From Flavobacteriales bacterium (GTDB taxonomy: Bacteria > Bacteroidota > Bacteroidia > Flavobacteriales_F > PHOS-HE28): a stretch of DNA of 64,000 nucleotides. The stretch's first letter is position 1. Each line of letters opens with the position of its first letter. The notes under the pieces are model-generated. The model searched no databases. It was not told the DNA's origin and saw nothing but the letters and a program-made list of their open reading frames with translations. The position numbers and the translations under genes are program-made. Of the stretch, positions 24,880-32,671 are shown piece by piece. The DNA is taken from positions 620,001 to 684,000 of the forward strand of contig JADJLR010000001.1 in assembly GCA_016710015.1 (NCBI GenBank). The letters run 5' to 3'.

Positions 24880-25908
24880 TCATTCGGTCAATACGAACTT
24901 GTGCGTTTCCACTTTTCCGCCATGCGCCATGCGCAACATATAGGCACCGCGCGCCCAAAACCGAACATCCAGCGCCCAACGATCGCTCGTGATGCGGCCC
25001 TGCCAAAGCAAGCGCCCCACAGCATCCAGCACCTCTGCCTCAGCTCCTGCCCGCTGGCCCACGATCAATTGGTCCTGGGCAGGGTTGGGGAACAGCACAG
25101 GGCCTGTCGCCTGCACCTCGCCCACCCCTTGCCCTAGGTCGCAACCACCCGGGCTGGCAGATACACAGACCGCATCCACCAAGGTGTACGCCCGCGGAAA
25201 CCAAAACCACGGGTCCCCTTGTGGAGCAAGATGCAGCGTATCTGTCAAGGCATTGCTGAAGAACTGCCCGATCATCACGTACTGGTATGCACTATCAGCC
25301 ACAAAGCTGCCGCTCAATAGGGTCCAGTCCACCGTATCCGCAAGGATCAGTGGATGGGTGAAATGAGCATAGTTGGGCCTCGTCGGAAAGAGGTCACCCT
25401 CTGTCCACGGACGGTCCTGCATAGTGAAAAGCATGCCCACCTTATCATTGGCCAACCAAAATTGCGGATATGAGTGATTGCCTCCAAATGCCGTGTTCGC
25501 CCGAAAGCTGCAGTAGTAGGTCTGCCCCACCTCCAAAGGTTCCAACAAAGGAGCCATCAACCATTCCCGGTAATCGGTTTGGCCACTCTGCCAGTATGTT
25601 GCAATGCCAGCACATGAGGTTCCCTCGAAGGGCTCCTGATAGGTGAAGAAATTCATGGGTAGCCCGTTGAAGGCACCATAGGGCAAACAGCTTTGAAGAT
25701 GATCTGGGGTTCCATTGGCACTGAACCAATGGAGTGGTCCTTCAATACCGAAGCTCATGCTGGAGCAGGTGTCCGCTTCTTCGAAGCCTGGGTTGGGTAC
25801 TAAATTTTGGCTGGCAAGTGGTAGGGCGCAAGACAAGAGGCAAACAGCCAACCATGCACGTTGCACGGCTTGCTTGAAGGTCGGGTACCTGCAACCTGTT
25901 AGATTCAT
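24880..25908 (-). CDS. T9SS-secreted hypothetical protein, paralogue B
   Basis: A 342-residue protein with a signal peptide (AWLAVCLLSCALPLASQ), then NLVPNPGFEEADTC and a body parallel to paralogue A: QEPFEG, YREWLMAPLLEPLEVGQTYY, VGMLFTMQ, WTLLSGSFVADSAYQYVMIG, NALTDT, LVDAVCVS. It ends in a T9SS type A sorting domain (LFPNPAQDQLIVGQRAGAEA...GAYMLRMAHGGKVETHKFVL). I chose the ATG at 25908, after AACGAACA. The gene and the divergent small RNA 2 form the same arrangement as paralogue A with small RNA 1, so a whole module was duplicated. Function unknown. Confidence 0.83.
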   Translation of the reverse strand: MNLTGCRYPTFKQAVQRAWLAVCLLSCALPLASQNLVPNPGFEEADTCSSMSFGIEGPLHWFSANGTPDHLQSCLPYGAFNGLPMNFFTYQEPFEGTSCAGIATYWQSGQTDYREWLMAPLLEPLEVGQTYYCSFRANTAFGGNHSYPQFWLANDKVGMLFTMQDRPWTEGDLFPTRPNYAHFTHPLILADTVDWTLLSGSFVADSAYQYVMIGQFFSNALTDTLHLAPQGDPWFWFPRAYTLVDAVCVSASPGGCDLGQGVGEVQATGPVLFPNPAQDQLIVGQRAGAEAEVLDAVGRLLWQGRITSDRWALDVRFWARGAYMLRMAHGGKVETHKFVLTE

Positions 25909-26054
25909 TGTTCGTTCGTATCGACCAAAACCATCGTTCCGGTCCAAAACCGCTTGCGTTAATATCCTAGTCCGTCGCGAATCACGGAAAGGCATCCTTG
26001 GAGGTACTGCCAAGGGGCAGTGGCACGTTGCTGGTGGTGCGATACCTTTGTACT

Positions 26055-26163
26055 GTTCTGTTTCGTTTACCTTTTACAGTGGGTTAGGTGGGACATGAGC
26101 GGGCTTCGAGGGCTTCAGCCTGCGGAGTTTGGCCCCTGGTGTTATAGCACTGGGGGCTTCTTC
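26055..26163 (+). ncRNA. Small RNA candidate, copy 2
   Basis: The second copy of the element at 24373. The -7 TACCTTTG (26043-26050) is followed by the same 5' block; 26046-26072 is identical to 24364-24390. TGGGTTAGGTGGGACA is also conserved (26080-26095). A 30-base insertion relative to copy 1 then precedes the terminator GCCCCTGGTG-TTATAG-CACTGGGGGC (26132-26157) with tail TTCTTCATTT. The single stem difference from copy 1 turns a G-C pair into G-U, so the stem is kept. It is 135 bases upstream of and divergent from paralogue B. Confidence 0.65.
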
Positions 26164-26821
26164 ATTTATGGGTTGGTTGCGTGGTTGGTTCTGCGGCTTG
26201 TGCCGTTCCTATGGCTTGTAGCGCGGGGTGCTGCAGCGCCGGTTGTTCTTTGCTCCGGGCTATTTCGGCTTTGTGGAACCGGTCTTGTTCGTTCGGGCCC
26301 ACGACCATTCCGTTGGCGTTGTAAACCGGTTCTGCTGCTGAACACGCTCTCCATGGTCCGGGTACTTCAGCACTTGGCTGCCCATAGTGTCCATAGCTTT
26401 GGTAGATGATGATCTGCCTCGGAAATCCGGTGTAGCTGTAGCACCGTGGCCGAAGAGCCTTCAAGGCTTCCAGCAATTCCGCTTCGATGGGCATCGCCAC
26501 CAGAGTTCTAAGAACGGGTATCGCTTCGGCGAAATTCGCGTCGTGCGGTCCTTGGCATTCGGTTCCGGATCCCTCCAAGTTTGGACCGGTCCACCTGCTT
26601 CGGTCGGCCTCGTTCAGCATTTCCCATTCCGCAGGATCCTCCATGGAACTAGGCATGTTCGTGTGCTGCTCTTCTGCGGCGTTCATCACCCTGAGCAGGT
26701 CTTGCGTGGTGGGTCCTTGTGCAACGCATTGCACCAAGATAAGTCCGGTGCCGAGCAGGACAATGCATCGCTGCCTTGCCTTTGCAAGAGGCCACACTGT
26801 TGCCCGTTGATCATTGTTCAT
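26162..26821 (-). CDS. Hypothetical secreted protein
   Basis: A 219-residue protein with a probable signal peptide (CIVLLGTGLILVQCVAQ, cleavage near residue 35) and a polar, Pro/Ala/Glu-rich body containing RCYSYTGFPRQIIIYQSYGH. I recognise no family and see no T9SS sorting domain. Its stop lies directly behind the small RNA 2 terminator. A run of about ten TTGCTCG heptamers lies 55-123 bases upstream of its ATG. Signal peptide and uninterrupted frame support a real gene, but the sequence is low in recognisable structure. Confidence 0.5.
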   Translation of the reverse strand: MNNDQRATVWPLAKARQRCIVLLGTGLILVQCVAQGPTTQDLLRVMNAAEEQHTNMPSSMEDPAEWEMLNEADRSRWTGPNLEGSGTECQGPHDANFAEAIPVLRTLVAMPIEAELLEALKALRPRCYSYTGFPRQIIIYQSYGHYGQPSAEVPGPWRACSAAEPVYNANGMVVGPNEQDRFHKAEIARSKEQPALQHPALQAIGTAQAAEPTTQPTHK

Positions 26822-26875
26822 GATCGCAGGTCGAGGTGGTGTGTGATACGAGGAAGGAAGCGCTAACTTGTTGGG

Positions 26876-26944
26876 TTGCTCGTTGCTCGTTGCTCGTTGC
26901 TCGTTGCTCGTTGCTCGTTGCTCGTTGCTCGTTGCTCGTTGCTC
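26876..26944. repeat. Heptanucleotide tandem repeat (TTGCTCG, about 9.9 copies)
   Basis: A perfect array upstream of the minus-strand gene at 26821. It is followed at 26941-27000 by an imperfect 25-base tandem duplication (CTCCTTCGGCGTACTCGGGG, then CTCCCTTCGGTGTACTCAGG). Confidence 0.95.
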
Positions 26945-27060
26945 CTTCGGCGTACTCGGGGCGACGCATTGCTCCCTTCGGTGTACTCAGGGCATCGTGC
27001 TGCGACGCTGCGGCTTGAAGGCAAGTTGCGATGATATGAACTTCATGCACCCTCATGATC

Positions 27061-27106
27061 CCAAGGTAAGTGCCCAATTCGCGAATTGGTACTCGGTGTT
27101 GAAAAG
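27061..27106 (+). repeat. Degenerate 45-base repeat, copy 2 (possible gene remnant)
   Basis: The second copy of the repeat at 24586-24630. The plus strand reads HDPKVSAQFANWYSVLKR then TGA at 27108, which looks like the natural C-terminus of a lost gene. No start or signal for an intact gene is visible in the 486-base gap 26822-27307. Confidence 0.5.
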
Positions 27107-27116
27107 ATGATCGGTG

Positions 27117-27227
27117 GTCGAGAACAACCTTGACTTCGTGCGGATCCGCCTCACCGACCACCAGCAGCGCTACGACCGATCGATCGGGGTGCGTTTCGTG
27201 AATTCGATCCGGGTGAGTACAACTTGA
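27117..27227 (+). pseudogene. C-terminal fragment of a T9SS plug (DUF5103) gene
   Basis: The plus strand encodes VENNLDFVRIRLTDHQQRYD followed by RSIGVRFVNSIRV and TGA at 27225. It aligns with the last residues of the intact plug protein at 19171-20550 (YLTDHQQRYDRLVGVRFLNS). An in-frame stop lies directly upstream at 27108-27110 and no start codon is available. It is thus a remnant of a second plug-family gene. Confidence 0.75.
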
Positions 27228-27307
27228 GGATCGCGCCGATCGTCTCCCAGTGACCGACCTTTGCACCACAGTAATGAACCGTCTTCAGCGTTCTCATCTC
27301 TATTCCC

Positions 27308-29470
27308 TTGGATAACTTGAAGCATCAACTCCTACCCTACCTGCTTGCCGGGGCTGCTTGGTCGGGTACGCTAACGCTTCACTCCCAAATACCCACGAAG
27401 TGCTTGGAGATCGAACGGGTGCTGGTGGATGCGTGCAACAGCGCATGCTCTGGGGCGCAGGAGGGCGAGAACGAGATGTTCCGCTTCATCGTTGGTCCAC
27501 TCCCGATCGCCTTGGCGGATCTGGAAGCTTCTTGGGCTACACCGAATGCCTTTTTAGGTTGGGTGCAGAACGCCACCTCCGCCTCGGTGACCGCGCAGCT
27601 GAATGCGACCATCACGAACTGTGGCTGGTTGGTGGAACCGCCAGGAGGTATCCTACCAGCGGGGCGGCGTGTGTTGGGCATCACCAGCACCAACCTCTGT
27701 ATAGCGGGCAATTCCTTCGCCGGGCTGAATGACACGCTCTTCGTGATCTACCAAGCTCCGGGCAACACGTTCGGCCATTTCAAGAACCACAACAACGGCG
27801 CCGGCATTACCGCGTCACCCACCGGCCCGACCAGCTACCGAACGTTCCAGCTATCGATGGTATCCGAGCAGTGTACCGATTCGGTCACCTACAACCTCTC
27901 GTTGATGGTGAACCAATACGGCACCTATGGCGGTTCGTACACGGACAACGACGGATCCAGTTTGGAGGTGAGTTGGCCGGGCGCACCCACGGTAACGTAT
28001 GTGAACGATGGCTGCCAAGCGCCGATCACTCCATTCTGGGTACAGATCACCACAGAGCCGGAGGAGCTACCCTGCGGCGGGACCACGGGCCTTACGGGTA
28101 TTGCTTCCGGCAACATCGCAACCGTCTTCTGGACCGGCGGAACGGGCAACTTCACCAGTCCGAATGCCTACTCCACCAACTACACGTTGGGGGCGAGCGA
28201 AACGAATGGCACCACCCTCTCCTTCTGTGCAGTGAACGCGTGCGGAGACACCACCTGCACGACCATCGACCTGCAGGTAGAGGCCAATACCCCACTGACC
28301 ATCACCGCCGATGGACCGACCACGATCTGTGAAGGCACCTCGGTGGTGTTGACAGCGAACGGAGGGAATGCGTACGCCTGGAATACCGGCGCAACGACCA
28401 CTTCCATTTCCGTTGATACGGCCGGTACCTATTCCGTGGAAACCACCAACGCTTGCGGGACCGTTTCTGCCGATGTGACCGTTGGTATTACCGCCGCGAC
28501 CGTGGCCTCGATCACCGGGCCGACCGAAGCCTGCGCGGGAGCGCCGCTGGAGTTGATCGCGTCGGGAGTTGGATCCTATTTCTGGAATACCTCTGCAACG
28601 ACCGACACTGTTTCCGTTGAAGGACCAGGCACCTACTTCGTGGTCGTCTCCGGAGCATGTGGCGTGGACACGGCTTCGATCACGATCGCCGAGGCGGTAA
28701 CGGTGATCCCGGGATTCAGCGCTCCGATCCGGACGGGATGTGAGCCTTTTTGCATTCAACTGACCGCGACTTCCGATCCAACCTTCACCTATACCTGGAA
28801 CTTCAACGATGGCGGCACAGCCTCCGGTCCGGTCGCGGAGCATTGTTTTGCTGTGGGGATCCACGATGTGACCTTGACGGCCATACCTGTGGAGGGTGAT
28901 CCACGTTGCCCCGGTACGGTGACCATGCCGGAGTACATTGAAGCCTGGGCCACTCCTATCGCGGACTTCAGTAGTTCGCCTGCCGTGGTGACGCTGGATG
29001 CACCGACCGTGCAGTTCACGGATCATAGCACCCATGCAAGTCAATTGCAATGGCAACTCGGAACACCGGAACCTTTTACTTCGGATGCATCCAGTTTCAC
29101 GTACACCTTCAGCGATGTGGATTGCTATTCCATCGTTCTGATAGCGAGCAATGCGAATGATTGCGTGGACGAGAGCGAACAGGTGGTTTGTGTTGAAGAT
29201 GCGTTCCTGCTTTGGGCACCGAACAGCTTCACCCCGAACAACGATGGGATCAATGACGGTTTCCAAGTGATCACGAGCGTACGGAACCCAGAAGATTTCC
29301 AGCTGACCATTTACGATCGCTGGGGGCGCACATTGGCCACCCTCACCGATAAGGCCACCGCTTGGACGGGTGAGCAGGTGCCTGATGGCGTGTACACCTG
29401 GACGGTCAGCGTGCGCGATAGCCACGGCAAGATCCAGCAACGGCAAGGGCACGTGACCCTTTTGCGCTGA
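27308..29470 (+). CDS. T9SS type B secreted protein with PKD/Ig-like domains
   Basis: A 720-residue secreted protein. After a short signal peptide (LAGAAWSGTLTLHSQ) a 230-residue Cys-containing domain follows. Then come two Ig-like repeats (TITADGPTTICEGTSVVLTA and ASITGPTEACAGAPLELIA), a PKD domain (TYTWNFNDGGTASGP) and a gliding-motility-associated C-terminal T9SS type B sorting domain (NSFTPNNDGINDGFQV...DRWGRTLATL). It is probably exported through T9SS and attached to or released from the cell surface. The frame opens only after 27277 and its first usable start is TTG at 27308. An ATG at 27274 with a good -7 element is one base out of frame. Confidence 0.85.
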   Translation: MDNLKHQLLPYLLAGAAWSGTLTLHSQIPTKCLEIERVLVDACNSACSGAQEGENEMFRFIVGPLPIALADLEASWATPNAFLGWVQNATSASVTAQLNATITNCGWLVEPPGGILPAGRRVLGITSTNLCIAGNSFAGLNDTLFVIYQAPGNTFGHFKNHNNGAGITASPTGPTSYRTFQLSMVSEQCTDSVTYNLSLMVNQYGTYGGSYTDNDGSSLEVSWPGAPTVTYVNDGCQAPITPFWVQITTEPEELPCGGTTGLTGIASGNIATVFWTGGTGNFTSPNAYSTNYTLGASETNGTTLSFCAVNACGDTTCTTIDLQVEANTPLTITADGPTTICEGTSVVLTANGGNAYAWNTGATTTSISVDTAGTYSVETTNACGTVSADVTVGITAATVASITGPTEACAGAPLELIASGVGSYFWNTSATTDTVSVEGPGTYFVVVSGACGVDTASITIAEAVTVIPGFSAPIRTGCEPFCIQLTATSDPTFTYTWNFNDGGTASGPVAEHCFAVGIHDVTLTAIPVEGDPRCPGTVTMPEYIEAWATPIADFSSSPAVVTLDAPTVQFTDHSTHASQLQWQLGTPEPFTSDASSFTYTFSDVDCYSIVLIASNANDCVDESEQVVCVEDAFLLWAPNSFTPNNDGINDGFQVITSVRNPEDFQLTIYDRWGRTLATLTDKATAWTGEQVPDGVYTWTVSVRDSHGKIQQRQGHVTLLR

Positions 29471-29601
29471 CCACGGGCTGCCGTTCCGCTGAGGGCCAAG
29501 CACTTCTGAATTAGCGACGATCATTTGTTGATCCTTCAGCAACTCCCACTGTGGATCCTGAAGGGCTTGATCGGATCTTCGTCCCCAGCCAAACACCGTA
29601 C

Positions 29602-29991
29602 ATGTCCGACCGGGTATTCACCTTGCTTATAGAACGCTTGCGCGCCATTGCCTCCCGCAAACAGCGGTTCAGCTACGATGTGCGCGGCAATTCCTATGTG
29701 AACGCGGATCTGGTGGCGGCCTACGATGTACCTGTCGGAAAGGATGGCCTTCCGGATCTGGAAGTGGTATTGCAGCACGCCTTGGACAATGATGCGGTCG
29801 TGAGTGGCTACCGTGATCCAGCGGACGGGAAGATGTGGTACAGCAGTTGCCGGATCTTCACCGATCGGTACAACGCGGTCACCTTCGCCAAGGCACAAGG
29901 AAAGGCAACGGTGTACAACTGGAACCGATGGGAGGAGATCGTGGTGAACGAGACCGTTGAGCGCAGTGCGTCGCCTCGGTTGGAGCCTTGA
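29602..29991 (+). CDS. Hypothetical protein
   Basis: A 129-residue soluble protein (MSDRVFTLLIERLRAIASRK...) with a basic first helix and a mixed alpha/beta core (NADLVAAYDVPVGKDGLPDL, GYRDPADGKMWYSSCRIFTD). I recognise no family. The open frame reaches back to a GTG at 29551, but the ATG at 29602 gives a cleaner N-terminus. It lies between the T9SS type B gene and the J/KTSC gene on the same strand, 51 bases before the latter. Confidence 0.6.
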   Translation: MSDRVFTLLIERLRAIASRKQRFSYDVRGNSYVNADLVAAYDVPVGKDGLPDLEVVLQHALDNDAVVSGYRDPADGKMWYSSCRIFTDRYNAVTFAKAQGKATVYNWNRWEEIVVNETVERSASPRLEP

Positions 29992-30042
29992 TCACTTCCA
30001 CCCTGCGCTGATCACTGGCAAAGCGCGACCTTCGCGCCCCAA

Positions 30043-30504
30043 ATGTCCAGCAAGAAGATCCTTGACAGCCGCAAATTGCTCGGTGCCATGCCCCGAACGG
30101 ACCTCAAGGAATTGGGGCTTCTGTACAAGGGCCTAATGAAGAAGCACCACCCGGACCGATTCCAGGACGAGGGAGAACGGGTGAAGGCAGAGGAGGTGAG
30201 CAAACACCTCATCGATGCATACCATTTCTTGGTGAGCATCCATCCGGAAACGCATGCCACGAATAAGGAGGAATTCGAGCGCACGGCCACCACCAGCGTG
30301 ATCAGCGATTGGCGCTACAAGGCCATGACCTTGCACCTGATCTTCGGCGATGGCAGCGAGTACGAGTACTTCGGGGTACCGCAGAACGTGTACAACAAGT
30401 TCGTGAACAACAATGGCAACCTGCGGTTCGCACGTCGGCACATCCTCAGTGTGTTCACCTACCGCCGGTTGAAGAAAGTGGGCCCGACCGAGGCTGAAAG
30501 TTGA
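30043..30504 (+). CDS. J-domain-like protein with KTSC domain
   Basis: A 153-residue protein of two parts. Residues 1-75 resemble a J domain: two helices flanking KKHHPDRF, which carries the His-Pro-Asp motif that stimulates DnaK/Hsp70 ATPase. Residues about 85-145 (VISDWRYKAMTLHLIFGDGS, YEYFGVPQNVYNKFVN) form a KTSC domain, a small domain linked in the literature to lysyl-tRNA synthetase and nucleic-acid-related proteins. It could be a specialised Hsp70 co-chaperone; the client is unknown. It is tail-to-tail with the minus-strand gene at 30515. Confidence 0.78.
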   Translation: MSSKKILDSRKLLGAMPRTDLKELGLLYKGLMKKHHPDRFQDEGERVKAEEVSKHLIDAYHFLVSIHPETHATNKEEFERTATTSVISDWRYKAMTLHLIFGDGSEYEYFGVPQNVYNKFVNNNGNLRFARRHILSVFTYRRLKKVGPTEAES

Positions 30505-30514
30505 CCCAAGTGGG

Positions 30515-31561
30515 TCACTCCTTCACCACGCGGAACTGCTGCGCGGAGCGGGTCAACAAGATCGTGTAGAGCCCGTTGGAAAGGTTGCTGAGGTCCAATT
30601 GCGCATTCGGGCGCAAGTTGCCCATCGCGACAAGCAGCCCTCTGGTATCCAGCACCATGAAAGGCTCCGTAGCGGAAAAGGGGGGATCGAACGTGACCAG
30701 ACCGCTGGTGGGGTTCGGCAGAATTTTGGTGATGTAGCTCCTTCCTTCCTGCAAGCCAGAAGTACAATCCACCTCCTCGAGTTGTACGGTATTGGAACCA
30801 CTGTTCGGGATGCAGACCACATTGTTCACGTGGTCGAAATCGATATCCGCCGGGTTGTTCAACCCCGTGATCCCCGTGTTCACACCCGTTGTAAAGGCCG
30901 GGTCGTACCGCGTGATGCGATCCGGACTCCAGGAGGCCAACAGGAAATTGCCGAGGCAGTCGATAGTGATGCCATCAATGCTGGCGAGGCCCGTATTGGA
31001 GACCAACGTCGTAGCCGCCCCACTTTCCCGATCGAAACTCTTGACGGAACCACCCCAGAGCACCACCACCAAACGCTCACCCACGGGATCCCAAACGATG
31101 CCGTTGGGTTGCGTACCGGTGCTGGGTACCAACGTGGTGAACGTGTTCTGTGCCACATCCACTTTGTAGATGCGTCCGGCACCGAAATCGGTCACGTACA
31201 GGTAGGCTCCGTCGGTCGTGATCCCGTTGACGAATGTTCCGTTCAAGTCCAGATCGAAGACCAGAACGCCGTCCGCTGTGGCGTAGCCTTTCACACCGCC
31301 GTCCGTGCAAGCGAACAAGGTATCGCCCATGAGTTCCAACCCATACGGTGGCGAACCGACACTGACGAAGGTGGACACCCCTCCATCCTGCTCCCGCACA
31401 CTGATCAATTGACTGCCGGTGTTGCTGACGAAATAGCGATCACCATCGGGGTCGAATTCCACACTTTCCGGACCGTTGTATTGTGCACTAAGGGTCAGCG
31501 AAAGAAGCAAGAAGGTGAACGCGAAAGCAACACGAATGCACTGCGGAGTGGTCAGGATCAT
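30515..31561 (-). CDS. NHL/SMP-30-like beta-propeller with T9SS sorting domain
   Basis: A 348-residue secreted protein: signal peptide (AFAFTFLLLSLTLSAQ), then about six propeller repeats of the type GPESVEFDPDGDRYFVSNTG, TQPNGIVWDPVGERLVVVLW and ASIDGITIDCLGNFLLASW. It ends with a T9SS type A sorting domain (ILPNPTSGLVTFDPPFSATE...GLYTILLTRSAQQFRVVKE). The pattern matches SMP-30/gluconolactonase-like and NHL propellers, which serve as hydrolases or binding scaffolds; I see no clear catalytic signature. I chose the ATG at 31561, where the signal peptide starts; 63 upstream codons are not protein-like. Confidence 0.85.
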   Translation of the reverse strand: MILTTPQCIRVAFAFTFLLLSLTLSAQYNGPESVEFDPDGDRYFVSNTGSQLISVREQDGGVSTFVSVGSPPYGLELMGDTLFACTDGGVKGYATADGVLVFDLDLNGTFVNGITTDGAYLYVTDFGAGRIYKVDVAQNTFTTLVPSTGTQPNGIVWDPVGERLVVVLWGGSVKSFDRESGAATTLVSNTGLASIDGITIDCLGNFLLASWSPDRITRYDPAFTTGVNTGITGLNNPADIDFDHVNNVVCIPNSGSNTVQLEEVDCTSGLQEGRSYITKILPNPTSGLVTFDPPFSATEPFMVLDTRGLLVAMGNLRPNAQLDLSNLSNGLYTILLTRSAQQFRVVKE

Positions 31562-31779
31562 GGGGCGGCAAGGTATCGGGGCACGCCCATACGGGTCAAC
31601 ACGGAAAACGACCGATGTCCACGATCGGCGGTGTGCAACCTTTCGCAGTTGTTGGCAGGATCCGACCGGAACCTTGTGCAACTTGCTTCGACAGAACGAT
31701 CTGCAAGGGTGAGCTGGTCGTTGCGAAGTCGGAACATCATTGGACAGCACGATCCCCGGGGATCACAGATCTTTGTACC

Positions 31780-32166
31780 ATGAATACCACGGTCACGCAG
31801 GATATCAAGGTCACGGTCCGCAGCCGATTCGAACCCAAGCACAGCGACCCGCGCGTGGGCCGGTTCATCTTCAGCTACCGGATCACGATCACCAATACGG
31901 GCAAGGACACGGTGCAGTTGAAACACCGCCATTGGGCCATTCGGGACAGCTTGGCTGCCTTGCGTCGAGTGGAAGGTCCGGGGGTGGTCGGGGAAACACC
32001 GGTATTGCGTGCTGGGGAGGCATTCACCTATACAAGTGCGTGTGATCTGAACAGCGCATTCGGACGAATGCAAGGCTCCTATACCATGGAGCGTAAAGTG
32101 GATGGCCATCTTTTCCAAGTTGAAGTGCCCACCATGGAAATGTGCTGGCCTTGGGCATTGAACTAG
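31780..32166 (+). CDS. apaG: ApaG family protein
   Basis: A 128-residue fibronectin-III-like protein. Recognised by VTQDIKVTVRSRFEPKHSDP, FIFSYRITITNTGKDTVQLK, HRHWAIRDS (the conserved 'RHWxI') and GEAFTYTSACDLNSAFGRMQ followed by GSY. ApaG is linked genetically to Co2+ resistance and Mg2+ efflux in enterobacteria; its biochemical role is unsettled. I chose the ATG at 31780 because it lies four bases after GATCTTTG and gives the standard length. The 55 upstream in-frame codons are unrelated to the family. Confidence 0.92.
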   Translation: MNTTVTQDIKVTVRSRFEPKHSDPRVGRFIFSYRITITNTGKDTVQLKHRHWAIRDSLAALRRVEGPGVVGETPVLRAGEAFTYTSACDLNSAFGRMQGSYTMERKVDGHLFQVEVPTMEMCWPWALN

Positions 32167-32225
32167 GTACGAAGCAGGTTCAGATATTGAAGCCTGCCAA
32201 CCTGCCCTATCTTCGCGTTCATTCA

Positions 32226-32534
32226 ATGCATTACAGAGCGACCAGTTCCACGTTGCCAACGGCTATGCAGCTGGTCTCGACCATGGTTGCTTTCTTGTTG
32301 TGGATGATGCCGCTGATGATCAACTCCCGGAACCAGGACGCGGTGATGGATGAGTTTGGAACGCGGTCCCTGCCCATTTCGGTGGAGGAAGAGGTGAAGT
32401 CGACCTGCGCCGAAATGCATTGGGAAAATGCATTCGACGAACCCGTGCTCACGCAAGCGGTAGCGCCGATCCGCGATCAACGCGTGGAGGCCGCTTTGCA
32501 CGGTGATGTGGCAGTTCCGCCTCCCAAAGCTTGA
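32226..32534 (+). CDS. Hypothetical protein with one membrane segment
   Basis: A 102-residue protein with a hydrophobic N-terminal segment (MQLVSTMVAFLLWMMPLMIN, about 14-33) that may be a signal anchor. A charged tail follows, with acidic EEEVKSTCAEMHWENAFDE and a Pro-rich end. I recognise no family. The ATG follows TATCTTCG by 12 bases. It lies between apaG and the SulP transporter on the same strand but with its own promoter-like element. Confidence 0.6.
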   Translation: MHYRATSSTLPTAMQLVSTMVAFLLWMMPLMINSRNQDAVMDEFGTRSLPISVEEEVKSTCAEMHWENAFDEPVLTQAVAPIRDQRVEAALHGDVAVPPPKA

Positions 32535-32671
32535 TCCGTACGAACCTTGACGCTCGGACGACCCGTGCGTTGATGGCCCGGTGTCCTCGACCCTGAGAGG
32601 TTTTGGAACACCGTACCCGATGTTCAGCGATCGGGTTGCCTTTGATACGTTCCAAGATTGGTAGTTGATCA

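Noticed and set aside
24557..25006. Minus-strand open frame of 149 codons overlapping the end of T9SS paralogue B
   Set aside because: It overlaps the sorting domain of a well-supported gene, has no signal or domain, and its similarity to the frame at 26811-27269 comes from the shared 45-base repeat.
26811..27269. Minus-strand open frame of 152 codons with repeats of ATSNEQR
   Set aside because: The repeat is the translation of the TTGCTCG heptamer array, and the rest is the reverse strand of the plug-gene fragment.
28067..29596. A 509-codon minus-strand frame opposite the T9SS type B gene
   Set aside because: The plus strand has a clear signal peptide, Ig-like and PKD repeats and sorting domain. 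The minus frame is Arg/Gly/His-rich without domains.
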